Below, one piece after another: positions 8,857 through 18,483 of a stretch of 64,000 nt of DNA. The DNA comes from Erythrobacter rubeus. GTDB taxonomy: Bacteria > Pseudomonadota > Alphaproteobacteria > Sphingomonadales > Sphingomonadaceae. Location of the stretch: positions 974,457 to 1,038,456 of the forward strand of contig NZ_JACXLC010000001.1 in assembly GCF_014705715.1 (NCBI RefSeq), given 5' to 3'. The translations under genes and the position numbers were made by a program. The notes beneath the pieces are model-generated. The model was not told the origin of the DNA. It searched no databases and saw nothing but the letters and a program-made list of their open reading frames with translations. Numbering within the stretch: position 1 is the first letter of the stretch; every line of letters begins with the position of its first letter.

Positions 8857-9795
8857 ATGCGTGCATTCGTTTTTCCGGGCCAGGGTAGCCAGAAGGTCGG
8901 GATGGGCAGCGACCTTGCCGATGCCAGCACAGCAGCCCGCGAGGTGTTCGAAGAGGTAGACGAGGCGCTTTCGCAAAAGCTCTCCGCTATCATGCGCGAA
9001 GGCCCAGAGGATCAGCTGACGCTCACCGAAAACGCCCAACCTGCGATCATGGCCAACGCCATCGCGACGCTTAGGGTGCTGGAGCAGGATTTCGGCGTTA
9101 AACTTGCCGAAGCGGGATCGTGTGTCGCCGGGCACTCGCTGGGCGAATACACGGCGCTCTGCGCGGTTGGCGCGTTCGACCTTACGACGACTGCCAGATT
9201 GCTGAAATTGAGGGGTCAGGCGATGCAGGAGGCTGTTCCGGTCGGAGAGGGCGCGATGGCCGCGCTGCTTGGCGCCGATATCGACAAGGCCACCGCGCTT
9301 GCCGAGGCAGCGGCAGACGGCGAAGTATGCGAAATCGCCAATGACAACGATCCCACGCAGGTCGTCATTTCCGGCCACAAGAGCGCGGTCGAGCGCGCGG
9401 TCGCGGTTGTGAAGGACCACGGTATCAAGCGCGGCGTGCTGTTGCCCGTGTCGGCCCCATTTCACTGCTCGCTCATGCAACCGGCCGCTGACCGGATGGC
9501 GCAGGCCCTCGGCGAAACTCCGCCGGGTGCGCTCGCTCTGCCGCTATTTGCCAATGTCACCGCGGCCAAGGTGTCCGACCCCGAAGAGGAGCGCGCGCTT
9601 CTTGTCGAGCAGGTGACCGGCCGGGTACGCTGGCGGGAAAGTGTGATTGCCATGCGCGCAGACGGCGTGGAAATCTTCGTCGAACTGGGCGGAAAAGTGC
9701 TCGGACCGATGATAGGCCGTATCGACAGGGAGGCTGCGACCCACAGCCTCATCACGATGGAAGACCTCGAAACATTCGCAAAGGAAATCGGATAA
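8857..9795 (+). CDS. fabD: Malonyl-CoA-ACP transacylase
   Basis: Transfers malonyl groups from CoA to acyl carrier protein for fatty-acid synthesis. The ATG at 8857 is preceded by AGGAGGT at 8845-8851 and starts MRAFVFPGQGSQ, the canonical FabD N-terminus. The catalytic Ser lies in AGHSLGEY (Ser about residue 94), the Arg and His elements are in place (VSAPFHC), and the Gln of GQGSQ is present. The 312 residues are normal. TAATG overlap with fabG indicates an operon. Confidence 0.96.
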   Translation: MRAFVFPGQGSQKVGMGSDLADASTAAREVFEEVDEALSQKLSAIMREGPEDQLTLTENAQPAIMANAIATLRVLEQDFGVKLAEAGSCVAGHSLGEYTALCAVGAFDLTTTARLLKLRGQAMQEAVPVGEGAMAALLGADIDKATALAEAAADGEVCEIANDNDPTQVVISGHKSAVERAVAVVKDHGIKRGVLLPVSAPFHCSLMQPAADRMAQALGETPPGALALPLFANVTAAKVSDPEEERALLVEQVTGRVRWRESVIAMRADGVEIFVELGGKVLGPMIGRIDREAATHSLITMEDLETFAKEIG

Positions 9796-10547
9796 TGTTC
9801 TCACTCAAGGGGATGAATGCGCTGGTAACCGGCGCGAGCGGCGGGATCGGTTCCGCTATTGCGATCGCGCTGGCCAAGCAGGGTGCCCGGATTGCCCTGT
9901 CCGGTTCCAATGGTCAGAAACTGCGGGTTTTCCGCGAGCAATTGCACGAAGAGCACGGCGGCGAACATGTCGAAATTACGTGCGATCTTTCGAACCCGGA
10001 ACAGGTTGAGGAGCTGATCCCCGCCACGCTCGATACGCTCGGCGGGATCGACATCCTCGTGAACAATGCCGGCATCACGCGCGACAATCTCGCGATGCGG
10101 ATGAAGGATGAAGAATGGGACGATGTGATCCGCATTAACCTCGAGGCTGCGTTTCGCCTGATGCGGGCGAGCGCGCGTCCGATGATGAAAGCCCGTTTCG
10201 GGCGCATCGTGAACATCACCAGCGTGGTCGGCGCGACGGGTAATCCCGGACAGATGAACTACACCGCGGCAAAGGCGGGTCTGACCGGCATGACGAAGAG
10301 CTTCGCGCAGGAAGTCGCCTCGCGCGGGATCACGGCGAATTGCGTTGCACCCGGCTTCATCCGCACCGCGATGACGGCGCAGCTCGATGAGAAGCAAACC
10401 GATACGATCAATGCGAAAATCCCCGCGGGCAAGATGGGCGAGGGCGACGATATCGGTGCCGCATGCGCCTATCTCGCAAGCCGCGAGGCAGGCTATGTCA
10501 CCGGGCAGACGCTGCATGTGAATGGCGGGATGGCGATGCTGAGCTGA
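9795..10547 (+). CDS. fabG: 3-oxoacyl-ACP reductase
   Basis: NADPH-dependent reduction of 3-oxoacyl-ACP in fatty-acid elongation. It is a classical SDR of 250 residues with the cofactor motif TGASGGIG (12-19), NNAG (90-93), and catalytic Ser143, Tyr156 and Lys160 (NYTAAK). The start overlaps the fabD stop by one base. Its position directly after fabD supports the FabG assignment among many SDRs. Confidence 0.94.
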   Translation: MFSLKGMNALVTGASGGIGSAIAIALAKQGARIALSGSNGQKLRVFREQLHEEHGGEHVEITCDLSNPEQVEELIPATLDTLGGIDILVNNAGITRDNLAMRMKDEEWDDVIRINLEAAFRLMRASARPMMKARFGRIVNITSVVGATGNPGQMNYTAAKAGLTGMTKSFAQEVASRGITANCVAPGFIRTAMTAQLDEKQTDTINAKIPAGKMGEGDDIGAACAYLASREAGYVTGQTLHVNGGMAMLS

Positions 10548-10707
10548 TCGGCCGATTGCTCCTTCGCCCCTTATCCCCAAAGGAATCCGCGATAGGCCCT
10601 CTCACGGCTTGCCCGCATAGACCACAACGCTAAGGTTTTCGCGCAATTCCGGTGTGGGCGGTGATTCCAACCCGCCTTCGCCCTCAGTCTAGGGTAAGGT
10701 CCAAGCG

Positions 10708-11835
10708 ATGAAAGCTACCATCGAACGCGCAACGCTTCTGCGGTGTCTCTCTCACGTCCAGTCGGTTGTCGAGCGGCGCAACACGATCCCGATCCTGTCC
10801 AACGTCCTGATCGACGCAAGCGATGGCGGCAGCGTGAAGGTGATGGCGACCGACTTGGACCTGCAGGTGGTCGAAACGATGAGCGCAGCGTCGGTCGAAG
10901 CGCCCGGCGCGATCACCGTCTCCGCGCACCTGCTGTTCGATATCGCGCGCAAGCTGCCCGACGGCTCGCAGGTGAGCCTCGAAACCGCCGAAAACCGCAT
11001 GGAGATCAAGGCAGGCCGCAGCCGCTTCAAATTGCCGACCCTCCCGCGTGACGACTTTCCGGTCATCGTCGAAGGCGATCTTCCGACATCGTTCGAGCTG
11101 CCTGCGCGCACGCTGGCCGAGCTGATCGACCGCACGCGCTTCGCCATTTCGACCGAGGAAACCCGTTACTACCTCAACGGGATCTTTCTACACGTCACCG
11201 ACGACGATGAGCCGGTGCTGAAAGCGGCGGCGACCGACGGGCACCGCCTTGCGCGTTTCACCCTGTCGCGCCCTGACGGAGCGGACGGAATGCCCGATGT
11301 CATCGTACCGCGCAAAGCGGTCGCGGAGCTGCGCAAGCTTCTGGAGGAGGCTCTCGACGGCAACGTGCAGATCGACTTGTCAGCGAGCAAGATCCGCTTC
11401 ACCCTCGGCGGAGAAGGCGGCGTGGTGCTCACCAGCAAGCTCATCGACGGGACATTCCCGGATTACAGCCGCGTGATCCCGACCGGGAACGACAAGCTGC
11501 TGAAGGTCGATCCAAAGCTGTTCTTCCAGGGTGTCGACCGCGTTGCGACTATCGCAACCGAAAAGACCCGCGCGGTGAAAATGGGGCTCGACAAGGACAA
11601 GGTCACGCTGTCGGTGACTTCGCCCGATAACGGGACCGCAACAGAAGAACTGATGGCCGACTACTCCTCCGACGGATTCGAGATCGGGTTCAACGCGAAT
11701 TACCTCAAGGACATCCTCGACCAGATCGAAAGCGACACAGTCGAGCTGCACCTCGCCGATGCGGGCGCGCCCACCTTGATCCGCAAGGATGAGAAATCGC
11801 CTGCGCTCTATGTCCTGATGCCGATGCGAGTGTGA
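10708..11835 (+). CDS. dnaN: DNA polymerase III subunit beta (sliding clamp)
   Basis: Ring-shaped processivity clamp of the replicative polymerase. The 375 residues contain three clamp domains. Recognisable blocks include RRNTIPILSNVL (residues 20-31), the central RTRFAISTEETRYYLNG segment and the C-terminal YVLMPMRV. The gene is not next to dnaA or recF here. The last bases (GTGTGA) also provide the GTG start of the next gene. Confidence 0.97.
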   Translation: MKATIERATLLRCLSHVQSVVERRNTIPILSNVLIDASDGGSVKVMATDLDLQVVETMSAASVEAPGAITVSAHLLFDIARKLPDGSQVSLETAENRMEIKAGRSRFKLPTLPRDDFPVIVEGDLPTSFELPARTLAELIDRTRFAISTEETRYYLNGIFLHVTDDDEPVLKAAATDGHRLARFTLSRPDGADGMPDVIVPRKAVAELRKLLEEALDGNVQIDLSASKIRFTLGGEGGVVLTSKLIDGTFPDYSRVIPTGNDKLLKVDPKLFFQGVDRVATIATEKTRAVKMGLDKDKVTLSVTSPDNGTATEELMADYSSDGFEIGFNANYLKDILDQIESDTVELHLADAGAPTLIRKDEKSPALYVLMPMRV

Positions 11836-12149
11836 TTGCGCGGGTCTGGAATGGCCGCACGAATGCGGCGCAGGCGGATGCCTACCGCACCCTGCTGACC
11901 GAGACGATCATGCCCGGCATCGCTGCGCGCGGGATCGAGGGTTATCTTGGCTATGAGCTGTGGGAGAGGGATGCTCCCGATGGCGGTACAGTGTTCACCA
12001 CGGTATTGCGGTTCTCCGATGAAGCAGCGATTGAAGGCTTTGTCGGCAAGGACCGCACCCGCGCGAATTTGCCCGATGCGGCACTGAAGCTGCTCACCGA
12101 ATGGGACACGCAGGCGGTGCATTACAGCGTGACCCGTGCCTTTGAATGA
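11832..12149 (+). CDS. Antibiotic biosynthesis monooxygenase-like (ABM-fold) small protein
   Basis: A 105-residue protein starting at a GTG that overlaps the dnaN stop by four bases. The pattern of an N-terminal IARVWNGRT strand, a central GIEGYLGYELW strand and VFTTVLRFSDEAAIEGFVG matches the dimeric ferredoxin-like ABM/DUF fold. No catalytic function can be assigned. It is coupled to the downstream GST by an ATGA overlap. Confidence 0.65.
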   Translation: MIARVWNGRTNAAQADAYRTLLTETIMPGIAARGIEGYLGYELWERDAPDGGTVFTTVLRFSDEAAIEGFVGKDRTRANLPDAALKLLTEWDTQAVHYSVTRAFE

Positions 12150-12772
12150 GCGCACAGGCCCGCATCTTTGGTACGGTCATCTCGACCTACACCCGCATTG
12201 TTCAGATCGCGTGTGAAGAAGCGGGTATAACCCATGAAACTATCGCGACACCTGCGCGCTCACCGCAAAACCGCCACCCCTTTGGCAAAGTCCCGGTGGT
12301 GGAGATCGACGGCCTGCAATTGATCGAGAGCGTCGCGATCGCGCATTATATCGACAATGCGCATAATGACGGCGCGCTCCAGCCCGGCGATCCGGCCGAA
12401 CGCGCCATCGCCGATCAGTGGATCGCAGTTGCGAATAACTATCTCTTTCCGCTGTTCGAGCGCGGTCTGGTCATGCCCTGGATCATGCACCGCATGGCCG
12501 GCTATCCGCTGGAGCGCGAGACCATTGACCGCGCGCTTCCGCAGATCAGCCTGGCGCTCGGCCATGTCGAGGCGGAACTGGCAAAGGACGGCGCGTGGAC
12601 GAAGCTTGGCTTTACGCTCGCCGATGTCTTTCTCTACCCGGTGTTTCGCGGCCTGCAGCTGACGCCGCAAGGCGAAATGGGCATCGCGCAATGCGATCAT
12701 CTCTCCGTATGGCTCGGCAAATGCGAAAAGCGCATGTCGATCGCCGCGACACGCTGGGAAACCGAGCAATGA
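12146..12772 (+). CDS. Glutathione S-transferase family protein
   Basis: A 208-residue GST-like protein. The N-terminal thioredoxin-like domain includes the STYTRIVQIACEEAG segment, the cis-Pro loop FGKVPVVEIDG and the LIESVAIAHYID motif. The C-terminal helical domain carries FTLADVFLYPVF, the conserved Asp-containing N-cap. Substrate unknown. Translation is coupled to the preceding small protein. Confidence 0.85.
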   Translation: MSAQARIFGTVISTYTRIVQIACEEAGITHETIATPARSPQNRHPFGKVPVVEIDGLQLIESVAIAHYIDNAHNDGALQPGDPAERAIADQWIAVANNYLFPLFERGLVMPWIMHRMAGYPLERETIDRALPQISLALGHVEAELAKDGAWTKLGFTLADVFLYPVFRGLQLTPQGEMGIAQCDHLSVWLGKCEKRMSIAATRWETEQ

Positions 12773-12810
12773 TCGGTTAGGGGTGCTCAGCAAAGAGGAG
12801 GCCCACAGGC

Positions 12811-13896
12811 ATGACGATCCAGCAAGTTCACGTTCGCAAGGACGAGCTTACCCAGGCAGATATCGTAAGCATCGAACCCCCTTCGCTTGCCGATGGGGCG
12901 GTACGCCTTGAAATCGAAAGCTTTTCGGTGACTGCAAACAATGTGACCTACGCTGTTGTGGGCGATGGCTTTGGATACTGGAATTTCTTTCCTGCGCCCG
13001 ATGACCTCGGCATCGTGCCGATGTGGGGCCATGCGAAGGTTATCGAAAGCAATCACCCCGAAATCGCGGTGGGTGAGCGGGTTTATGGCTACCTGCCCAT
13101 GGCCAGCCATCTCGACGTGCGGCCGGGCAGTGTTTCGGCGGGCAGCTTCATGGACACCACCGATTACCGTCAGCCGATGAGCCCGATCTACAACCAGTAT
13201 TCGCGGCTTGCCGACGATCCGGAGCACGATCCCGCGCGCGAGGCGGAAAGGATGATCTTCGGCCCGCTGTTCAAGACCGGTTTCCTGATCGAATACTTCA
13301 TGCGCAACGAAAGCTGGTTCGAAGCCTCCCAGCTCATCGTGACGAGTGCCTCGTCGAAGACCGCCATGGGCCTTGCGAGCGTGGCAAAGCAGAATTCCCC
13401 TGGCATCAAGCGCGTGGGCCTAACTTCCGCTGGGAATGCCGATTTCGTCGAAGGGACCGGCCTTTACGACAAGGTGTACACCTATGACGAGGTCGGAATG
13501 ATGCCGATTTCGGATTCGGTCATTGTCGATTTTGCAGGCAATTCAGCGCTGCTTGCAAAGCTGCATGAACATTATGCCGACACCCTCAAATATTCGTGTC
13601 TGGTCGGTGTCACCCATATTGAGGAACGCGGCGGCGGTTTGGCAGAGGATCGCGGATTGCCCGGACCGAAACCGACGCTGTTCTTCGCCCCCGATCACGC
13701 GGTCGCGTTTTTCAAGGAGCACGGACCGGCCGAGGGCGGCAAGCTTGTGGCTCAGGCTTGGCACGGCTTTCTAGCTGCAGCGGAGGGGTCGGTAGAGGTC
13801 GAGAAGCATCAGGGGCTCGAAGCGGCGCGCAAGACGTTCCTCGAAATGGTCGGCGGGAATGTCGACCCGTCCAAGGGTATCGTGATCGAGCCTTAG
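12811..13896 (+). CDS. DUF2855 family protein
   Basis: A 361-residue uncharacterised protein preceded by a good GAGGAGG-type ribosome binding site. The overall arrangement recalls medium-chain dehydrogenase/reductase folds. An N-terminal GroES-like half (SVTANNVTYAVVGD, VPMWGHAKVIESNHPEIAVGERVYGYLP, shown here in pieces) is followed by a Rossmann-like half containing VTSASSKTAMGLA. No zinc ligands or clear substrate motif are visible, so the reaction is unknown. It is convergent with the SDR at its 3' side and shares TTAG at the stop codons. Confidence 0.8.
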   Translation: MTIQQVHVRKDELTQADIVSIEPPSLADGAVRLEIESFSVTANNVTYAVVGDGFGYWNFFPAPDDLGIVPMWGHAKVIESNHPEIAVGERVYGYLPMASHLDVRPGSVSAGSFMDTTDYRQPMSPIYNQYSRLADDPEHDPAREAERMIFGPLFKTGFLIEYFMRNESWFEASQLIVTSASSKTAMGLASVAKQNSPGIKRVGLTSAGNADFVEGTGLYDKVYTYDEVGMMPISDSVIVDFAGNSALLAKLHEHYADTLKYSCLVGVTHIEERGGGLAEDRGLPGPKPTLFFAPDHAVAFFKEHGPAEGGKLVAQAWHGFLAAAEGSVEVEKHQGLEAARKTFLEMVGGNVDPSKGIVIEP

Positions 13897-14729
13897 TTGC
13901 CGGCGTCCTCACGCTGGACCGCATAATGGAAGAACCCGTGGTGCTGCGCGCGGTGACGCGCCTCCATGGCTTTTTCCGTGTTCTCTTCGGTCGGTACGAT
14001 GCACCAGCCGCCGCCGCGTTTCAGCACTGTGTCGAGACCTTGCTCCAGCACTTCAGGGCCGGGCTGGGCGCGCCAGTGATCGCCAACCTCATCTGGCGCT
14101 GAGCGCGCGCCGCCAAAGCGCTCGGGCCGGGCCTGCGCGGCGTTCCATATCTGCGTGTTGAGAATTCCGGGGCAGAGGATCGTCACTCCGATCCCGTCCT
14201 CTTGCAGCTCCGCTGTCAGCGCCTCACCTATCGCAGCCGTCATCTGCTTGGTCGTGGCGTAGAGCGTGAAGGGGCCTGATACCGGAACGACCGAAGCCGA
14301 ACTCGCGGTGATGCCCACGTGACGGGCGCCGGTTTGTGCCTTGAGCGCGGGCAGCCACGCCTGCGCGGTGTGGACCGGGCCCATGACATTGACACCCATG
14401 AGCCAGTCGAGCGTGCGCGCTTTGGCTTCGCTCACAGTGTCGGCGCTGCCTACGCCTGCATTTATCCAGAGCAATGACGGTTCCACGCCTTGCGCGATGA
14501 GCCGCTCGGCGACGCGTGCGGTTTCGCCAGCATCCGAAACGTCGCAGCCATGCGCGCGCGCTTCCGGTCCGCAAAGCCGTGCGGTTTCCTCCGCCTCATA
14601 GGCATCGATATCGAGCGCGCAGATGCGCATGCCCTTGGCGGCGAAATGCTGCGCGAGCCAGCGACCGATACCGCGCCCGGCGCCGGTGATGACGGCCCAG
14701 TCGCCGCGCTTTGGCTCGAATGCGGTCAC
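13893..14729 (-). CDS. Short-chain dehydrogenase/reductase
   Basis: NAD(P)-dependent oxidoreductase of 278 residues. The cofactor motif is TGAGRGIG, with NAG in WINAGVG. The catalytic pair is Tyr-x3-Lys in LYATTKQM and a Ser in ITASSAS. The C-terminus ends in an unusual charged tail rich in His/Arg. It starts at GTG 14729, which overlaps the stop of the amidohydrolase by four bases (GTGA). The two form an operon, suggesting that it works on a product or precursor of the amidohydrolase, which is not identifiable. Confidence 0.88.
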   Translation of the reverse strand: MTAFEPKRGDWAVITGAGRGIGRWLAQHFAAKGMRICALDIDAYEAEETARLCGPEARAHGCDVSDAGETARVAERLIAQGVEPSLLWINAGVGSADTVSEAKARTLDWLMGVNVMGPVHTAQAWLPALKAQTGARHVGITASSASVVPVSGPFTLYATTKQMTAAIGEALTAELQEDGIGVTILCPGILNTQIWNAAQARPERFGGARSAPDEVGDHWRAQPGPEVLEQGLDTVLKRGGGWCIVPTEENTEKAMEARHRAQHHGFFHYAVQREDAGN

Positions 14730-16492
14730 TCAGCCGCTTCCGCCAGTTCCGCGCGCTGCGGGCCTCGGATCAGGCCGCCAGGGGTTTCGCCGGTCCATTT
14801 GCCGTCTTCGAATGTGACCACGCCGTTCTTGATCGTGCAGACGTAGCCATCGGCCTTCTGCAAAAGGCGCTTGCCGCCCGCAGGCAGATCGAAAGCAAGC
14901 CATGGGCGGCCGAGCCTAAGGCTCTCCATGTCGATCACGTTGATATCGGCGAGATATCCGGGCGCGATCACGCCGCGATCTTCGAGACCGTAGAGCACCG
15001 CCGTATCGCGGCACTGGCGCTTGATAGCGTTCTCCAGCGTGATCCGATCCCCGCGTTTGCGATCGCGTACCCAGTGCTCCAGCATGAAAGTTGGCGAGGC
15101 CGCATCGCAGATCGTCCCGCAATGCGCGCCGCCATCGGACAGCGAATTTACCGTGTCGTCGGCGTGCTGGAGGGGCACAAGGAAATCGAGATTCCCCTCT
15201 GCATAGTTGAGGATCGGGAGGTAGATGAAACCGCTCGCGTCGTCGCGGCACAGCATGTCGTAAGCATATTCCTGCGGATCGACACCCGCCGCCTTGGCGC
15301 GCGCATTCACGCTCGCTGTCTCATCCGGCTCGTAATCGAAATCCGGGTCCATCTCGTATTGCAACGCCCAGCCTTGGGTGATGACCATGACCACGCCGAT
15401 GATGTCCATCGGCGCTTCGGAATAGTCGTTCGGCTCCGACAGCAGCTGCTTCTTGAACGCGGGATCGAGCAATTTGGCCTTTTGCTCGGCCCAGGGCAGA
15501 TCCTTGATCGCCTGCCAGCTTGGGCGGAAGGCAAAGGGGTTCACCGTTCCCTGCCACGCCATGATGATCCCGTTTCCGCGCAGCGCGATCTGGGCGACGA
15601 TGTTCGCGCCATTGTCGTTTTCCGCGCGCATGGTTTCGATCTGTTCGGCGAGCGGCATCTCCTTGGCGATCGATTCAAGCGCGGCAAATGTGACGGGGAT
15701 TCCTGCTTCCCGGCTCAATTTGCCCATCCATTCGAACTCGTTCCAGTCGCGCTGAAGGTCGCTCGCCATTTCGAACACGGCATATCCGCCCGCATCCTTG
15801 GCGCGGCCCATTGCTTTGCCAATCGCGACCAGTTCTTCCGGCGTTGCCGTCGTTCCGGGCACCAGCTCTCCGTCGACCGATTTGTGCAGCACTGTGCGCG
15901 AAGTCGAGAAGCCGAGCGCACCGGCGCGCACGCCCTCTTCGACAATCGCGGACATTACCTCGATATCCTCATCGGTCGGAACGGCACCGGGTTGCTCGCG
16001 GTCGCCCAGCACATAAGCGCGAACCGCACCATGGGGCACATGCGTCCCGACATCGACGGTGCGCGGCAATTTTTCGAGCGCGTCGAGATATTCCGGGAAG
16101 GTTTCCCAGTCCCAGGTGATGCCTTCAGCCAAAGCGGTGCCGGGGATGTCCTCGACCCCTTCCATCAGGCTGATGAGCCATTCATGCCGGTCAGGCTTGG
16201 CGGGCGCGAAGCCGACCCCGCAATTGCCCATTACGACGGTTGTGACGCCATGCCAGCTGGAGGGTGCCATCTCCTGATCCCACGTCGCCTGCCCATCGTA
16301 GTGCGTGTGGATGTCGACGAAGCCGGGTGCGACGACCTTTCCGCTCGCGTCGATCTCGCGTGCCGCATCGCCGCGGACCTCGCCGACCTGCGCGATCAAT
16401 CCGTCCTTGATTGCAACATCGCCGGTGAATCGCTCTGCACCGGTCCCATCGACGATGGTTCCGCCTCTGATGATGAGGTCGAATGCTGGCAT
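14726..16492 (-). CDS. N-acyl-D-amino-acid deacylase-like amidohydrolase
   Basis: Metal-dependent hydrolase of the D-aminoacylase branch of the amidohydrolase superfamily. The ATG at 16492 (GGAGAG six bases upstream) gives 588 residues starting [18 protein letters not shown], the usual first strand. The HxH metal motif is DIHTHYDG (His62 and His64). Further conserved blocks are GNCGVGFAP, the Lys-containing GFSTSR region, the [11 protein letters not shown]sp and the C-terminal [15 protein letters not shown]. An in-frame extension to 16534 lacks a ribosome binding site. Substrate unknown. Confidence 0.87.
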   Translation of the reverse strand: MPAFDLIIRGGTIVDGTGAERFTGDVAIKDGLIAQVGEVRGDAAREIDASGKVVAPGFVDIHTHYDGQATWDQEMAPSSWHGVTTVVMGNCGVGFAPAKPDRHEWLISLMEGVEDIPGTALAEGITWDWETFPEYLDALEKLPRTVDVGTHVPHGAVRAYVLGDREQPGAVPTDEDIEVMSAIVEEGVRAGALGFSTSRTVLHKSVDGELVPGTTATPEELVAIGKAMGRAKDAGGYAVFEMASDLQRDWNEFEWMGKLSREAGIPVTFAALESIAKEMPLAEQIETMRAENDNGANIVAQIALRGNGIIMAWQGTVNPFAFRPSWQAIKDLPWAEQKAKLLDPAFKKQLLSEPNDYSEAPMDIIGVVMVITQGWALQYEMDPDFDYEPDETASVNARAKAAGVDPQEYAYDMLCRDDASGFIYLPILNYAEGNLDFLVPLQHADDTVNSLSDGGAHCGTICDAASPTFMLEHWVRDRKRGDRITLENAIKRQCRDTAVLYGLEDRGVIAPGYLADINVIDMESLRLGRPWLAFDLPAGGKRLLQKADGYVCTIKNGVVTFEDGKWTGETPGGLIRGPQRAELAEAAE

Positions 16493-16601
16493 GAAATCTC
16501 TCCTCTTCCGGTCTTGGAAGGTCTCACAATGCAACCGGATTGTCCAGAATGAGCGAAGCCTCGCACTGGCCCGAGGGGTGCACTGATGTTAGCCATTCGG
16601 C

Positions 16602-17510
16602 ATGGAGAAAACACCAAGCTGGAACCCGTCTGAAGGCAGCGGCATCGCCATTCGCTGGGTGGAGGCGAATGGGCTGACATTTGAAGTCGCCGAGGCAGGG
16701 GAGGGCGATCATCTCGCGCTCTGCCTCCACGGCTTTCCCGAGCTGCATTATTCATGGCGGCACCAGATGTCGGTGCTTGCCGACAAGGGCTACCGCGTCT
16801 GGGCGCCAAACCTGCGCGGGTATGGCGCTACCGATCGGCCGGAAGGGATAGACGCGTACCGGCTGCGAACGCTTGCGCAGGATGTTGCCGCTCTGATCGA
16901 TACGAGCGGCGCGCGTGAGGTGACTTTGATCGCCCATGATTGGGGCGCGATCATCGCGTGGTACTTTGCGATCCTGAAAATCAGGCCGCTATCTCGTCTT
17001 GTGATCCTCAACGTTCCGCACCCGCGCTGCGCCCGGCGCGAGCTGCGGTATTGGCGGCAGCTGAGGAAAAGCTGGTACATTTTCTTCTTCCAGCTGCCGT
17101 GGCTTCCCGAAAAGCTGCTGGGCCGCGCGCGAGCCAAGCCGATCGGCCGCATCTTCCGGCAATCGGCGGTCAACAAGCACCTCTTCACGCAGGAGGAAGT
17201 CGCGCCCTATCGTGATGCGGCTGCGCGGCCCGGAGCGCTGACCGCGATACTCAACTATTATCGCGCGTTGCTCCAGCGACCCGACGCCCGCGACACGGGG
17301 AAGGGCCAGGTCGATGTGCCAACCCTGGTGTTATGGGGAGAGCAGGACCTCGCCATCGACATCCATGTGCTCGACGGGATGGACCGATACGTGAGCGACC
17401 TGACGCTGCGCCGCTATCCGCACGCCTCGCACTGGGTTCAGCAGGACATTCCCGAAGAGATCAACGCCGCTTTTGGCGAGTGGCTGCCTGACGCGGCGGC
17501 AAGAGACTAG
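16602..17510 (+). CDS. Alpha/beta hydrolase, epoxide-hydrolase type
   Basis: A 302-residue alpha/beta hydrolase. It has the oxyanion HGFPE motif (about 43-47), nucleophile Asp113 in AHDWG and the cap domain at about residues 140-215. The acid Asp lies in GEQDLAI and the catalytic His in HASHWVQ. An Asp nucleophile in HDWG points to epoxide hydrolase or haloalkane dehalogenase rather than esterase; the Tyr-rich cap favours epoxide hydrolase. It converges on phaZ with the stop codons sharing CTAG. Confidence 0.85.
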   Translation: MEKTPSWNPSEGSGIAIRWVEANGLTFEVAEAGEGDHLALCLHGFPELHYSWRHQMSVLADKGYRVWAPNLRGYGATDRPEGIDAYRLRTLAQDVAALIDTSGAREVTLIAHDWGAIIAWYFAILKIRPLSRLVILNVPHPRCARRELRYWRQLRKSWYIFFFQLPWLPEKLLGRARAKPIGRIFRQSAVNKHLFTQEEVAPYRDAAARPGALTAILNYYRALLQRPDARDTGKGQVDVPTLVLWGEQDLAIDIHVLDGMDRYVSDLTLRRYPHASHWVQQDIPEEINAAFGEWLPDAAARD

Positions 17511-18370
17511 GCTGCCTCTTCGAGCTCGATTTCGGACGGGACCGCATCGAGAAACTCACGGATTGCTTTGACGCTCTCGTCCTTGTGGCTGAGCAGGAAC
17601 AGGTGTCCGCCGCCTTTCATCACGACCATTTCACTGTTCGGGATGAGCCAGGAGAGAAACTTGCCATTGGCGAGCGGAACGATCGCATCGTCATCGCCCA
17701 TCATGATGAGCGTTTTCTTTCGCAGCAGGAACGGCAGGGCAGGCGCGCTGGTCCATCCCAGCATGCAGAGCAGCTGGTACATGTACCCGCGCGGGGAGGG
17801 CGGTTTCAGCAAGGACATGTGACTTTTCTTGCCGCTCGTCTTGCCGAGCCCTTCGCCGTAGAGCGTCTCGAAATTCTTGATCATGTAATCCGCATCGACA
17901 TAGCGGCGAGGATTGGCCATTTTCGACAGAGCCTTCGGGCTACCGGGGATCATCAGCATGCCGGCGCTCGTCGCGATCAGAACCAGACGGCGCGTGCGTC
18001 CCGGATGCTGCATGGTGAAGTGCTGGGCGATGCCTCCGCCCCAACTGATACCCATCACATCGACTTCATCGACATCGAGCGCGTTCAGCAATTGCGATGC
18101 GGTCCAGCTGATCGTGAAGGGGTTGTAAGGCACAACCGGATCAGGCGATTCGCCCACGCCCGGCATGTCGAACATGATGAATGCCCGCTCCGATAATGCC
18201 GCCGCCAGGGGTGCCACGGCCTCTATATTCGCACCGATGCCATTGAAGAAGAGGATCGGTGGGTGGTCGGAGGGCTCATCGAGCCGCCATGTAGCAACCC
18301 GTAGCGTCCGGCCGCCCACTTCCTTCATGGAAACGACAGCATCTTTCATTGCATCCGACACGAAACTCAC
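17507..18370 (-). CDS. phaZ: Intracellular PHA depolymerase-like alpha/beta hydrolase
   Basis: Predicted to hydrolyse stored medium-chain polyhydroxyalkanoate to monomers. The 287-residue protein starts at GTG 18370, preceded by AAAGGAT. It has FFNGIGANIE (oxyanion region), nucleophile Ser109 in GISWGGG, a cap, an acid in MGDDDAIVP and the His in GGGHLFL. These elements match the PhaZ of Pseudomonas-type pha clusters. The position directly downstream of a class II-type phaC on the same strand strongly supports the role. Two hairpins lie in the 113-base gap between the genes. Confidence 0.85.
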   Translation of the reverse strand: MSFVSDAMKDAVVSMKEVGGRTLRVATWRLDEPSDHPPILFFNGIGANIEAVAPLAAALSERAFIMFDMPGVGESPDPVVPYNPFTISWTASQLLNALDVDEVDVMGISWGGGIAQHFTMQHPGRTRRLVLIATSAGMLMIPGSPKALSKMANPRRYVDADYMIKNFETLYGEGLGKTSGKKSHMSLLKPPSPRGYMYQLLCMLGWTSAPALPFLLRKKTLIMMGDDDAIVPLANGKFLSWLIPNSEMVVMKGGGHLFLLSHKDESVKAIREFLDAVPSEIELEEAA

Positions 18371-18380
18371 ATCCTTTCAT

Positions 18381-18436
18381 CCCGCAGGATTGCGGGTGGG
18401 AAGCAGCATCGTGGATCCCTCACGGTGCTGCCTCCC
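18381..18436 (-). promoter_or_regulatory. Two hairpins in the phaC-phaZ intercistronic gap
   Basis: A perfect 6-bp stem with a four-base loop (CCCGCA/TGCGGG, 18381-18396) sits next to a long imperfect stem. The latter has arms 18398-18408 and 18426-18436, pairing at 10 of 11 positions. No T run follows on the minus strand, so they are not a simple terminator. They could stabilise the upstream phaC message, mark an RNA-processing site, or be an extragenic repeat. Confidence 0.5.
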
Positions 18437-18483
18437 ATAAGCCTGTTCGCGCAAATTGATGTGCGCGTTACGAAAGGCTGGTA

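Noticed and set aside
10571..10579. TTATCCCCA as a DnaA box upstream of dnaN
   Set aside because: It differs from the consensus at one base and is a single copy; no cluster of boxes or AT-rich unwinding element is seen, so there is no origin here.
14711..16552. 613-codon open frame on the + strand
   Set aside because: Mirror of the amidohydrolase gene, no recognisable domain and no ribosome binding site.
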